Assembly (NCBI RefSeq): GCF_017901155.1
Contig: NZ_CP072800.1
Location: 2,817,283-2,881,282 of the forward strand
Direction of reading: 5' to 3'
DNA: 64,000 nt
From: Candidatus Thiothrix anitrata
GTDB taxonomy: Bacteria > Pseudomonadota > Gammaproteobacteria > Thiotrichales > Thiotrichaceae
The notes under the pieces: model-generated
The model's database searches: none
Seen by the model: the letters and a program-made list of their open reading frames with translations, nothing else
What the model was told of the DNA's origin: nothing
Shown here: positions 24,356-32,645 of the stretch, one piece after another
How positions within the stretch are numbered: the stretch's first letter is position 1
Layout of the letters: each line of letters starts with the position of its first letter
Program-made: the position numbers and the translations under genes

Positions 24356-24799
24356 ATGGGTGCTGTCGCTTACGAACAAGATTTTCACCAATGGGCATTA
24401 CAACAAGCTGAATTGCTGCACAAAGCGGCCTTTGAGAAGCTGGATGTCACTAATTTGATAGAGGAATTACAGGCGATGAGTGCCAGAGAACGCCGGGAAT
24501 TGATTAGCCGCCTCCGCGTCCTGCTGATGCACTTACTGAAATGGCAATACCAACCCAATTACCCCATCAAAACCCATTGGCAAACCACCATCAATAACCA
24601 ACGGGACGACATTAGCCTATTGTTGGAGGATAGCCCCAGTCTCTCCCCCAAAATCCCGGAAGCCCTTGCTAAAGCTTACCCGATGGCGGTACGAGAAGCC
24701 GCGCAAGAATCCGGGCTTTCTCTCAAAGTGTTCCCAACAGAATGCCCGTGGACATTTGAGCAAGCAATGGCTGCTGGATTTTTCCCCGATAGTGATTAA
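24356..24799 (+). CDS. DUF29 family protein
   Basis: A 147-residue protein with the DUF29 pattern: YEQDFHQWALQQAELLHKAAFEKLDVTNLIEELQAM at the N-terminus, RRELISRLRVLLMHLLKWQYQP in the middle, and the C-terminal CPWTFEQAMAAGFFPD. The predicted fold is mostly helical. No signal peptide or membrane segment is present. The family is frequent in cyanobacteria and sulfur bacteria, often in multiple copies near mobile or accessory genes, and has no established function. The start is preceded by AGGAGG at good spacing. It converges with the lipoprotein gene at 24808. Confidence 0.85.
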   Translation: MGAVAYEQDFHQWALQQAELLHKAAFEKLDVTNLIEELQAMSARERRELISRLRVLLMHLLKWQYQPNYPIKTHWQTTINNQRDDISLLLEDSPSLSPKIPEALAKAYPMAVREAAQESGLSLKVFPTECPWTFEQAMAAGFFPDSD

Positions 24800-24807
24800 T
24801 AAAAACG

Positions 24808-25221
24808 TCAATAACCCTTATTCCCTGCGTCAAGCACCTGCACCGCAGTCTCAGCCGTCGCACGATTAACCGCCTGCACTAAATCCCGACTCAAAATGGG
24901 CATTCCATTGATGAGCATGGTGGTGGGGGTATTCGCGTACTCCCCCATCGCATTGCGGTAATCCATGTCTTGGCTACTCAGCCCATAGTTACACACCGCT
25001 TGTGAAACTTCGCCCTGCGCCTGCCCTACCAAAGAAAAATCCAAGGTCACCTGAAGCTGCACGCCGGGTTGTTCAGTTTGTTTTTCAGCGTGCCACACTA
25101 CTGCACGATCACCCGCCAACACCACGCTAACGGCTTTACAGGTTTTAATCGGATTATCCAACGCATGACCGCCTGTGCAACCAGCTATAGCCAGCAGCGA
25201 TAACACCATTAACTGACGCAT
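24808..25221 (-). CDS. Hypothetical lipoprotein
   Basis: A 137-residue protein with a short type II signal peptide, MRQLMVLSLLAIAGC, and the lipidated cysteine at residue 15, so it should be anchored in the inner or outer membrane facing the periplasm. The mature part has two further cysteines (KTCKAVSVV and AVCNYGLSSQDMDYR) that could form a disulfide. I recognise no family. The ATG is preceded by AAGGAGGAAAGCTT on the minus strand, a convincing ribosome-binding site. Its neighbours are a DUF29 gene and a second small lipoprotein. Confidence 0.7.
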   Translation of the reverse strand: MRQLMVLSLLAIAGCTGGHALDNPIKTCKAVSVVLAGDRAVVWHAEKQTEQPGVQLQVTLDFSLVGQAQGEVSQAVCNYGLSSQDMDYRNAMGEYANTPTTMLINGMPILSRDLVQAVNRATAETAVQVLDAGNKGY

Positions 25222-25389
25222 AAGCTTTCCTCCTTAAAACATAAATAAGCGTTTGCACCCCATCAAACCAGAAAACACCACAAAAAACACCCCCTATCGG
25301 ATTGATAGTTTTCGTACAGGCAAAAATGAACAGCTTATCGTAAAATGTCAGCGTTTTTTATTTGTCTTACCCCAAGGAGACACCCCTCA

Positions 25390-25680
25390 ATGAAAGCTAT
25401 ACTGAGCCTTATGATGGCTCTCACCTTGAGTGCATGTACTGCTGTCACAGCCATCGCCCCAGCACCCACCGCCCCGCAAGGAAAGGTGGCACGTGCAGCC
25501 AATCCTGCATCAATGAATTGCCTGCAAAATCGTGGCGTGTTAGAAACTATGCAAACCCCGCAAGGTGAACAAACCTACTGTTTGCTGCCCGGTGGTAAAC
25601 GCTGTGAAGAGTGGGATATGTTCCGTGGTAACTGCCCGACACGCACAGTTAATGTCAAAATGAAAAAGTTTGGCTTCTAA
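25390..25680 (+). CDS. DUF333-type small lipoprotein
   Basis: A 96-residue protein from the ATG at 25390 (AAGGAG upstream); the frame is open back to 25345 but lacks a signal there. The type II signal peptide MKAILSLMMALTLSAC has its lipid-bearing cysteine at residue 16. The mature part shows the DUF333 pattern NPASMNCLQNRG, TYCLLPGGKRCEEWDMFRGNC. The four cysteines probably form two disulfides. DUF333 proteins are sometimes annotated as putative hemolysins without direct support. The role here is unknown. Confidence 0.8.
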   Translation: MKAILSLMMALTLSACTAVTAIAPAPTAPQGKVARAANPASMNCLQNRGVLETMQTPQGEQTYCLLPGGKRCEEWDMFRGNCPTRTVNVKMKKFGF

Positions 25681-25701
25681 AACGACAGGATATACGGGCA
25701 C

Positions 25702-25899
25702 ATGATGGGTTTACTGGCAGCGATAGGTGTACTACTGGTGTTATTTGGTGTCAGTGTGTTGATCATCGCAGGGGTTCGGCACTTTTTTCCGTCAACGGAA
25801 AACTGGATTCCTGATGAATTCAGGCGTGCATTGTCGTGTCAGTTTGCAGCATATTATGTTTTGGCAGGTTTGCTGTTGTTATTGATCCAACCGGCTTGA
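25702..25899 (+). CDS. Small two-helix membrane protein
   Basis: A 65-residue protein with two hydrophobic segments, about residues 3-25 (LLAAIGVLLVLFGVSVLIIAG) and 46-63 (QFAAYYVLAGLLLLLIQ), separated by a charged loop. No family is recognised. It begins 21 bp after the DUF333 lipoprotein gene and ends just before a strong hairpin, which suggests the two form a small transcription unit. It is short, so the call rests mainly on hydrophobicity, position and a tolerable AGGA 17 nt upstream. Confidence 0.55.
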   Translation: MMGLLAAIGVLLVLFGVSVLIIAGVRHFFPSTENWIPDEFRRALSCQFAAYYVLAGLLLLLIQPA

Positions 25900-25906
25900 A
25901 ACGATT

Positions 25907-25940
25907 GAGGGTATCTTCACTGCTTGTGCAAGATACCCTC
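25907..25940. terminator. Bidirectional terminator hairpin
   Basis: A perfect 11-bp stem GAGGGTATCTT/AAGATACCCTC with a 12-nt loop lies between convergent genes (small membrane protein and phaC). GTCTGATTTT follows on the plus strand; the minus side lacks a clear T-run. Confidence 0.65.
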
Positions 25941-25969
25941 GTCTGATTTTAACGGGCTAACAGCCAAGA

Positions 25970-27031
25970 TTAGCTGCGCGTAGTTAACCATTCACCAATC
26001 GCTGGTGGGATGGTCTTTTGTGCTTTACCACTCACATAAATACCGATGTGACCGCCTTTGAAAGACAGTTCGGTGTAATCTGAACTGCCCACCGCGCCTT
26101 TGAGCGCACGCGATGCATCCGGTGGCACCAAGTGATCTTGTTCTGCAAACACATTCAACACCGGCATGGTGACATTCTTCAGGTCAACCGTGTAATCACC
26201 AATCTGCACTTCACCTTTCAACAGCTTATTTTGCTGGAAGAAGTCCTTGATGAATTGGCGGAAAGTTTCACCAGCTTGATCCGGGCTGTCAAAAATCCAC
26301 TTTTCCATACGCATGAAGTTTTTCAGTGTCTGGCTGTCCCCCATCACATCCACCATACCGAGGTACTTTTGCCCCATTAACTGATACGGCTTCAGGTTAA
26401 GGAAAGTCCAATTGAGCATTTCGCCGGGAATATTACCAATGGTATCAACCAGTTGGTCGATGTCAACGTTTTGCACCCAGTGGCTCAACATATTGTCTGG
26501 GGTGTGGTAATCCACCGGAGTGACCATCGTGACGAGGTTCTTAACTTTTTCAGGATGCATGGAGCTGTAGCACAAACTGAACGCACCACCTTGACAAATA
26601 CCCAGCAGGTTAATCGCATCAACCTGATGACGCGCTCGAATTTCGTCCACGCAATTATCCAGATAACCATTGAGGTAATCATCTATTGTCAGGTAGCGGT
26701 CAGAAGCATCAGGGTAGCCCCAGTCAATCAGATAAACATCCTGACCAGCATCCAGCAAGCCCTTGATCGTTGAGCGATTTTCCTGAATATCCGTCATATA
26801 CGGGCGATTGACCAGCGCGTACACAATCAGCATAGGAACCTTATTGGTGGGTTCCGCATTGCCGGTATAATGCAGCAATTTCAGCTTATCTTCGGTGTAA
26901 ATCACCTCAAACGGGGTAACACCTGAAGAAATCTCGCCGACTTCCATCAGATTCGTCATACCCTGCGCAAGTTTTTCGTTGAAGGTTTTCACTTCGTTCA
27001 GAATTTGATCTGGACGCATTTGAAACGGCAT
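25970..27031 (-). CDS. phaC: Class III polyhydroxyalkanoate synthase, PhaC subunit
   Basis: A 353-residue alpha/beta-hydrolase that polymerises (R)-3-hydroxyacyl-CoA on PHA granules, together with PhaE. The lipase-like box GICQGG holds the catalytic Cys146. Asp299 (AEQDHLVPP) and His328 (GGHIGIYVSGK) complete the triad. All three lie three residues earlier than in the Allochromatium vinosum enzyme, so the length class fits class III rather than the larger class I. It lies 29 bp downstream of phaE in one operon facing away from phaAB. Confidence 0.97.
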   Translation of the reverse strand: MPFQMRPDQILNEVKTFNEKLAQGMTNLMEVGEISSGVTPFEVIYTEDKLKLLHYTGNAEPTNKVPMLIVYALVNRPYMTDIQENRSTIKGLLDAGQDVYLIDWGYPDASDRYLTIDDYLNGYLDNCVDEIRARHQVDAINLLGICQGGAFSLCYSSMHPEKVKNLVTMVTPVDYHTPDNMLSHWVQNVDIDQLVDTIGNIPGEMLNWTFLNLKPYQLMGQKYLGMVDVMGDSQTLKNFMRMEKWIFDSPDQAGETFRQFIKDFFQQNKLLKGEVQIGDYTVDLKNVTMPVLNVFAEQDHLVPPDASRALKGAVGSSDYTELSFKGGHIGIYVSGKAQKTIPPAIGEWLTTRS

Positions 27032-27060
27032 GTTCGTTCTCCTTGATTATCCAGTACTGA

Positions 27061-28206
27061 TTACGCTTTTTTACTACTAGCGCGTGGGGTTTTCGCTTTC
27101 GCTTTTGGTTTGGCGGCTGGCTCAAAGACAGTAGCCGTTTCAACAGCAGAAACCGCCACTGACTCGGCAACTGGGGCAACCGCTGGAGCAGAGGCCTGTG
27201 CCGCAGCCAAAGCTTCAACTTTACGTGATAATTCTTGCAACTGTTTGCGTAATGCACGATTTTCGCGGCGCACCTCTTGTTGCTTTTGGAAAGCCACATT
27301 CATTTCTGCACGAGTTGGCAAATTGGCAGAAACGTATAAGCTATCCAACTGTCCATTGATGCCTTGCTTCAATTCCATCAGAGCATTCACCAAATCACCG
27401 TATACCACCTGATACTCATCAGTCATGGCAAATTTGGCATAAACCTCCTCATTAACATCCACCCACAGATCATAAAGCTCACGCAAGGATTCGATGCGCT
27501 TGCCCTCGGCACGCAGCAATGCAACCCGCTCACGCAAGGCTTGCACGGATTCAATACCCTGTTTCGCAAAGGCTTTCAGATACTCATCCATCGCTTCTTG
27601 GTAATTCGCGCCCAACTGCGTCAAAGCCTGCAACCGCTCTTGCGATTCACGGTTGTAACCCACCGCCGGGGTTGCCAGCACTTTGCTGAATTGCTCACTC
27701 CAATTTTCAGAAGTTGGCATGTGAAAACCGCCCGCGCCCACTGACTGAAATGCCTGCATCCCCATGCTACTCAACACCCGCTGCCAGCTATCCATCGCCG
27801 CCTGACCAACACCAAAACCATGCGCACCGAATTTGCTCATATCAAGCTGCGTGCAACACTGACGAAAACCATTTTCCATCGCATCCATCCAAGCATTCAT
27901 GGCCTCTTCGCCTGATTTACCCGATTGCTGAACGTTATAGGCATTTTCTGCCAAATTCATGTAAACCTTGCCCATTTCAACCATACGTTGAAACGCATCC
28001 GTTGCTGAACCTTGTGAAGTATGTGGGCTAACGGCTTTCCACCATTGTTCTAAACCTTGCGTCCAAGCAGGTGTACTAAAACTAGGTTGTGCACCCGTCA
28101 CCTTACCCATCGTCGACAAGTCAGACCACGCATTCCAATAACGCTGCTGCGCATCAGACCAATTTTTAATCATATCCTCAGACCAAGCTGCCATTAGCTT
28201 ACCCAC
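27061..28206 (-). CDS. phaE: Class III polyhydroxyalkanoate synthase, PhaE subunit
   Basis: A 381-residue partner of PhaC. The central region shows PhaE features (YLKAFAKQGIESVQALRERV, ESLRELYDLWVDVNEEVYAKFAMTDEY, LMELKQGINGQLDSLYVSANLPTRAEM). A coiled-coil stretch (about 305-340, QKQQEVRRENRALRKQLQE) and an alanine/proline/lysine-rich tail ending RASSKKA follow. PhaE has no active site of its own but activates PhaC. The tail is typically variable. It is first in the phaE-phaC operon, divergent from phaA, and shares a 94-bp regulatory region with it. Confidence 0.93.
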   Translation of the reverse strand: MGKLMAAWSEDMIKNWSDAQQRYWNAWSDLSTMGKVTGAQPSFSTPAWTQGLEQWWKAVSPHTSQGSATDAFQRMVEMGKVYMNLAENAYNVQQSGKSGEEAMNAWMDAMENGFRQCCTQLDMSKFGAHGFGVGQAAMDSWQRVLSSMGMQAFQSVGAGGFHMPTSENWSEQFSKVLATPAVGYNRESQERLQALTQLGANYQEAMDEYLKAFAKQGIESVQALRERVALLRAEGKRIESLRELYDLWVDVNEEVYAKFAMTDEYQVVYGDLVNALMELKQGINGQLDSLYVSANLPTRAEMNVAFQKQQEVRRENRALRKQLQELSRKVEALAAAQASAPAVAPVAESVAVSAVETATVFEPAAKPKAKAKTPRASSKKA

Positions 28207-28251
28207 CCTTCACGTAAAAAAGATTGCATCAAACAAGCGTATCATGTTACT

Positions 28252-28270
28252 TTGTGCGCTGCAACAATGC
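28252..28270. promoter_or_regulatory. Possible PhaR operator between phaE and phaA
   Basis: TTGTGCGCTGCAACAATGC is an imperfect dyad rich in TGC/GCA, the kind of sequence PhaR repressors bind in other bacteria. It lies in the short divergent promoter region, and a phaR gene sits in the same locus. A TTGCAT (28224-28229) lies just upstream as a possible -35. This is suggestive only. Confidence 0.3.
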
Positions 28271-28300
28271 TGGTAATCCGCACGTTTTAGGAGGTTTTAA

Positions 28301-29485
28301 ATGCAAGATAATATTGTGATTGTGGCTGCTGGGCGTACTGCTCTCGGTACATTCGGTGGTTCATTGTCATCACTGAGCGCATCAACACTGGGTGCAACTG
28401 TCATCAAAGGTTTGCTGGAACGCTCTGGCCTGCAACCTGAGCAAATCAACGAAGTCATTCTGGGTCAAGTCCTGACTGCGGGTGAAGGCCAAAACCCAGC
28501 ACGCCAAACCGTGCTATCTGCGGGTTTGCCAGTCGAAGTCCCGGCCATGACCATTAACAAAGTCTGCGGCAGTGGTTTGAAAGCCGTACATCTGGCGTAT
28601 CAAGCGGTCGCTTGCGGCGATGCAGACATCGTAATCGCGGGCGGTCAGGAAACCATGAGTGCTTCCGCACACGTCCTGCCTAATTCACGCAACGGTCAGA
28701 AAATGGGCGACTGGAAAATGGTCGACACCATGATCAAAGACGGCCTGTGGTGCGCGTTTAACGATTGCCACATGGGTATCACTGCGGAAAATATCGCTGC
28801 TCAATACGGTTTCAGCCGTGAAGCGCAAGACGAATTCGCTGCCAGCTCCCAGCAAAAAACCGAAGCCGCACAAAATGCCGGTGTGTTCGATGATGAAATC
28901 ATCCCTGTCGTGATTCCACAACGCAAAGGCGACCCCGTGGTATTTGCCAAGGATGAATTCCCACGCGCTGGCACAACCGCTGCTTCTTTGGGCAAACTGC
29001 GCCCAGCATTCAAGAAAGACGGCACAGTGACAGCGGGCAATGCTTCCGGCATCAACGACGGTGCAGCAGCGGTTATCGTGATGAAAGCCTCAAAAGCGGC
29101 TGAACTAGGTTTAACCCCGATGGCTCGCATTGTAAGCTTCTCTAGCGCGGGTGTTGACCCAGCTATCATGGGTACTGGCCCGATCCCTGCGACCACCAAA
29201 TGCTTGGAAAAAGCGGGCTGGAGCGTTGCTGACCTCGACATGATCGAAGCCAACGAAGCCTTCGCAGCACAAGCAATGTCGGTTAACGAAAGCCTCGGCT
29301 TTGACCTGAGCAAGGTTAACGTCAGCGGCGGCGCGATTGCGTTGGGTCATCCGATTGGTGCTTCCGGCGCTCGTGTGCTGGTAACACTGTTACACGGCAT
29401 GAAGCGCACTGGCGCGAAAAAAGGTCTGGCAACACTGTGTATCGGTGGTGGTCAGGGTGTCGCGATGGCGGTTGAAGCGGTTTAA
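28301..29485 (+). CDS. phaA: Acetyl-CoA acetyltransferase (beta-ketothiolase)
   Basis: A 394-residue thiolase that condenses two acetyl-CoA to acetoacetyl-CoA, the first step of PHB synthesis. The nucleophile Cys89 ([12 protein letters not shown]), the histidine in [14 protein letters not shown] near residue 349 and the second cysteine in LCIGGGQG near residue 379 are in place. Length is that of biosynthetic thiolases. The ATG has a strong TTAGGAGG site upstream. phaB follows after 17 bp, so phaAB form an operon opposite phaE-phaC. Confidence 0.96.
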   Translation: MQDNIVIVAAGRTALGTFGGSLSSLSASTLGATVIKGLLERSGLQPEQINEVILGQVLTAGEGQNPARQTVLSAGLPVEVPAMTINKVCGSGLKAVHLAYQAVACGDADIVIAGGQETMSASAHVLPNSRNGQKMGDWKMVDTMIKDGLWCAFNDCHMGITAENIAAQYGFSREAQDEFAASSQQKTEAAQNAGVFDDEIIPVVIPQRKGDPVVFAKDEFPRAGTTAASLGKLRPAFKKDGTVTAGNASGINDGAAAVIVMKASKAAELGLTPMARIVSFSSAGVDPAIMGTGPIPATTKCLEKAGWSVADLDMIEANEAFAAQAMSVNESLGFDLSKVNVSGGAIALGHPIGASGARVLVTLLHGMKRTGAKKGLATLCIGGGQGVAMAVEAV

Positions 29486-29502
29486 TTAAAATTTAAGGAG
29501 TA

Positions 29503-30237
29503 TTGATGATGAGTAAAGTTGCACTGGTAACTGGCGGTACGGGCGGTATTGGTAACGCAATTTGCAAGCAATTCGCTGCTGACGGCTACAAAGTTGTCAC
29601 CACCTATTTCGAGCCGGAAGAGCAAGCCAAAGCATGGCAAGCCAAACAAGATTATGAAGTAGCCATCTACCCTTGCGATGTGAGCAGCTATGACGATTGT
29701 GTGAAACTGAAAGAATCCGTGCTTGCAGATTTCGGTCAGGTTGACATCGTGGTTAACTGCGCAGGCATCACTCGTGACGCGACCTTCAAGAAAATTACCC
29801 CAGCACATTGGGCTGCGGTCATGAAAACCAACTTGGATAGCGTTTTCAACGTGACTCACCAATTCGTGAATGAAATGGCAGAGCGTGGCTTTGGTCGCGT
29901 CATCAACATTTCTTCCATCAATGGTCAGAAAGGTCAGTTTGGTCAAACCAACTACAGTGCTGCTAAAGCAGGCGTACACGGTTTCAGCATGGCTCTGGCA
30001 CAAGAAGTGGCTCGTAAAGGCGTAACTATCAACACCTTGTCACCGGGTTACATCGCGACTGAAATGGTTATGGCTATCGCTGAAGACGTGCGTAACAAAA
30101 TCATTGCGCAAATCCCAGTAGGTCGTTTGGGTACACCAGAAGAAATGGCTGCAATCGTTTCTTTCTTGGCATCCGACAACGCGGGCTTCATCACTGGTGC
30201 GAACATTTCCGCTAACGGCGGTCAGTTCATTCACTAA
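29503..30237 (+). CDS. phaB: Acetoacetyl-CoA reductase
   Basis: A 244-residue short-chain dehydrogenase. The Rossmann glycine motif TGGTGGIG lies near residue 10, NCAGITRD near 84, and the catalytic Ser-Tyr-Lys in ISSINGQKGQFGQTNYSAAKAG around 138-158. It reduces acetoacetyl-CoA to (R)-3-hydroxybutyryl-CoA with NADPH, supplying PhaC-PhaE. Two adjacent ATG codons could serve as start; the second gives MSKVALVTGG, the usual N-terminus, and AAGGAG precedes both. It follows phaA and precedes a palindrome and phaR. Confidence 0.96.
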   Translation: MMMSKVALVTGGTGGIGNAICKQFAADGYKVVTTYFEPEEQAKAWQAKQDYEVAIYPCDVSSYDDCVKLKESVLADFGQVDIVVNCAGITRDATFKKITPAHWAAVMKTNLDSVFNVTHQFVNEMAERGFGRVINISSINGQKGQFGQTNYSAAKAGVHGFSMALAQEVARKGVTINTLSPGYIATEMVMAIAEDVRNKIIAQIPVGRLGTPEEMAAIVSFLASDNAGFITGANISANGGQFIH

Positions 30238-30251
30238 ACGTGGCGCGTACC

Positions 30252-30279
30252 GTAGAGACGCAAGATTTTGCGTCTCTAC
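30252..30279. repeat. Perfect 28-nt palindrome GTAGAGACGCAA/TTGCGTCTCTAC
   Basis: A 12-bp perfect inverted repeat with a GATT loop, 15 nt after the phaB stop. Palindromes with the GTAGAGACGC arm occur dispersed in several bacterial genomes, so this may be a mobile palindromic repeat. It could also stop transcription between phaB and phaR, but there is no T-run. Confidence 0.55.
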
Positions 30280-30449
30280 GCACCCTCGTAAACATATCGT
30301 TCCCCGCTATTCACTGCTTTTGTGCATTGCCATACTGTTTTTGTGTGCATAACAAAACGTTAACCTATAAAATCAAACCTAGAAGCTGCTTTCATGCTAG
30401 GCAGCCATTGATTTTTGTTTGTTTCACCACACAGTAGCTCAAAAATATT

Positions 30450-30905
30450 ATGACTGACGAACGCATTATTAAGAAATACCCTAATCGCCGCTTGTACGAC
30501 ACAAATCAAAGCTGTTACATCACTTTGAATGACGTGCGTGATCTGGTATTGGCTTCGACCCCGTTTAAAGTTATTGACCGTCAATCCGGTGATGACATTA
30601 CTCGCAGTATTTTATTGCAAATCATTATGGAACAAGAATCCGGTGGGCAACCGCTGTTCAGTGCCAATATTTTGGAACAATTTATCCGCAACTACAGCGA
30701 CACCACCCGTAAAGGCTTCACTGAATACATGACGCAAAGCGTTAATTTATTTACGAACCAGCAAGAGGCCATGCGCGAACAAATGCATAAAGTGCTGGCT
30801 GGTACGCCCTTGGATACTTGGCTGAAAGTAGGCGAACAAAACATCCAAACTTGGCAAAAAATGCAAGAAAGCATCCTCGGTAGTATCAACCCCAAAAGCA
30901 AATAA
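30450..30905 (+). CDS. phaR: PHA synthesis repressor PhaR
   Basis: A 151-residue regulator. The N-terminal PHB/PHA accumulation DNA-binding domain (RIIKKYPNRRLYDTNQSCYITL) is the family signature, followed by the PHB accumulation regulatory domain (VIDRQSGDDITRSILLQII, ESGGQPLFSANILEQFIRNY). PhaR binds both DNA and PHA granules and represses phasin and PHA genes until granules form. Its place next to the pha genes fits this role. It has its own 212-bp upstream region containing the GTAGAGACGC palindrome. No phasin gene was recognised in the window. Confidence 0.95.
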   Translation: MTDERIIKKYPNRRLYDTNQSCYITLNDVRDLVLASTPFKVIDRQSGDDITRSILLQIIMEQESGGQPLFSANILEQFIRNYSDTTRKGFTEYMTQSVNLFTNQQEAMREQMHKVLAGTPLDTWLKVGEQNIQTWQKMQESILGSINPKSK

Positions 30906-30913
30906 GCCTACCA

Positions 30914-30949
30914 CCCTCGGCTTGCATCGCAAGCTCGGCAAACCGAGGG
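30914..30949. terminator. Cruciform-like hairpin after phaR
   Basis: CCCTCGG (30914-30920) pairs with CCGAGGG (30943-30949), enclosing a second small stem CTTGC/GCAAG. It lies between convergent phaR and degP and may end transcription, but lacks a T-run on the plus strand. Confidence 0.4.
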
Positions 30950-30962
30950 CTGGCTTGGCTGG

Positions 30963-31016
30963 TTACTCCAACAGGCTACGTAACATCCACGCGTTTTTCT
31001 CGTGAATCAGATCACG
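30963..31016 (-). pseudogene. C-terminal remnant of a Dps-family gene
   Basis: Immediately after, and slightly overlapping, the degP stop, the minus strand encodes RDLIHEKNAWMLRSLLE followed by a stop. HEKxAWMLRSLL is the characteristic C-terminus of Dps-type ferritin-like DNA-protection proteins. Nothing else of the gene is present, and the upstream frame runs into degP. It is therefore a 17-codon relic left by a deletion whose junction lies at about 31014. Confidence 0.55.
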
Positions 31017-32532
31017 GTTTGCTAATCGCAATAAAGCGGGTTCTGCCATCCTGCATCACCAGCATTGCCAGCGGTTTGCCTTCCGGTGCAGATTGAACCG
31101 CTGATTTCAACGCATCCGCCGAAGCAACTGATTCATTATTGATCGAAACAATAATATCACCTTTGGTCAAACCCGCTTTTTCCGCCGCACTGTCCGCCAA
31201 TACTTCACGAATCACCACGCCACCTTCCTTGAGGTCATTCGTTTTGCGTTCGGCTTCGGATAAATCCGCCACAACCACGCCCAGCACGCCTTGGCCTTGC
31301 TCACCCATGGCAACACTGGAGCTGGATTTATCACGGCTATCTGCCAATTCATCCACCGTAACATCCAGCATTTTTTCCGAACCAGCACGCAACACTTTCA
31401 CCGGTACTTTAGTGCCGACAACCGTATTACCCACCAGCAATGGCAGATCGGAGGCCGACTTCACCTCGCCTGCACCAAAACCAACAATCACATCACCTGC
31501 CTGAATACCCGCCTTATCAGCCGGACTGCCGCGCTCCACACTCGACACCAGCGCACCACTGGGCTGACTCAAGTTGAAGGATGTAGCCAACTCTTGATTC
31601 ATATCCTGAATCGCGACACCCAACCAACCCCGGCTCACTTGCCCTTTAGCTTTGAGTTGTTCCACTACATTTTTGGCTACATTGATGGGAATCGCGAACG
31701 AAATACCCATATAACCACCGCTTTGGCTATAAATTTGCGAATTCACCCCCACCACACGCCCGGACAAATCGAATAATGGGCCGCCAGAGTTACCGGGGTT
31801 CACTGCCACGTCGGTTTGGATAAATGGCACATAAGTACCATCCGGCAAGCTACGTGACAACGCACTCACAATCCCTTGAGTCGCGGTATGGTCTAAGCCA
31901 AACGGTGCGCCAATCGCAAATACCCATTGCCCCACATCCAAGCTATCGGAATTACCTAACTGCACTACTGGCAGGTTATCGGCTTTCACTTTTAGCAGTG
32001 CAATGTCGCTCAGTTTATCCATCCCAACGACTTCTGCGATCAATTCGCGCTTATTCCCCAAACCCACAGTGACTGTTTTTGCATCTTCCACCACGTGCGC
32101 ATTGGTGACGATATAACCGTCAGCGGAAATAATAAAACCGGAACCAACCGCTTGCGCTGACCGCTTTTTACCCTTATTGCCTTCTGGCAATTGGCGGAAA
32201 AAACGCTCCAATTCAGGCGGCAACTCCAACCCATCAGGCAAGCCCAAACCATAAGCCGAACCAGTCGCTTTGCCTTCCACACTGATATTCACGACTGCCG
32301 CGCTGTTTTGTTTAATTAAGCCTACCAAGTCCGGCAAACCCCCCATCGTAGGCACAGCAACCGGTGCGGCAACCGGCGCGAGCGGTGTAGTGACCACCGC
32401 AGCAGGGGCTGGCGTAGCGGGAACCGCTGGCGTGGTAGGTGGCAACACTTCCGCCATCGTTGGTAATACCGCAACACTCAACGCCGCACCTAACAAGCCC
32501 GTTGCCAATGCCAATTTATTACGCTTGAACAT
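31012..32532 (-). CDS. Periplasmic serine endoprotease, Do/DegP-DegQ family
   Basis: A 506-residue exported protease. From the ATG at 32532 (GGAG upstream; a longer frame to 32589 lacks a signal) a signal peptide ends TMA-E. An unusually long proline/alanine/valine-rich linker (28-62) follows. The trypsin-like domain has the triad His146 (TNAHVVED), Asp176 (SDIALLKV) and Ser249 (NPGNSGGPLF). Two PDZ domains occupy about 290-380 and 405-500. It degrades or refolds misfolded envelope proteins. MucD/DegP-type naming depends on context not present here. Confidence 0.93.
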   Translation of the reverse strand: MFKRNKLALATGLLGAALSVAVLPTMAEVLPPTTPAVPATPAPAAVVTTPLAPVAAPVAVPTMGGLPDLVGLIKQNSAAVVNISVEGKATGSAYGLGLPDGLELPPELERFFRQLPEGNKGKKRSAQAVGSGFIISADGYIVTNAHVVEDAKTVTVGLGNKRELIAEVVGMDKLSDIALLKVKADNLPVVQLGNSDSLDVGQWVFAIGAPFGLDHTATQGIVSALSRSLPDGTYVPFIQTDVAVNPGNSGGPLFDLSGRVVGVNSQIYSQSGGYMGISFAIPINVAKNVVEQLKAKGQVSRGWLGVAIQDMNQELATSFNLSQPSGALVSSVERGSPADKAGIQAGDVIVGFGAGEVKSASDLPLLVGNTVVGTKVPVKVLRAGSEKMLDVTVDELADSRDKSSSSVAMGEQGQGVLGVVVADLSEAERKTNDLKEGGVVIREVLADSAAEKAGLTKGDIIVSINNESVASADALKSAVQSAPEGKPLAMLVMQDGRTRFIAISKP

Positions 32533-32645
32533 GGATAATCGCTCCTCAATCAATTTCATACATGGCGGACAGTTTACCCTCAATAACATTACAACAGGCT
32601 TGCGAATTCATTAACGAATGTTCATACAAGCGTGCGACACACGCA

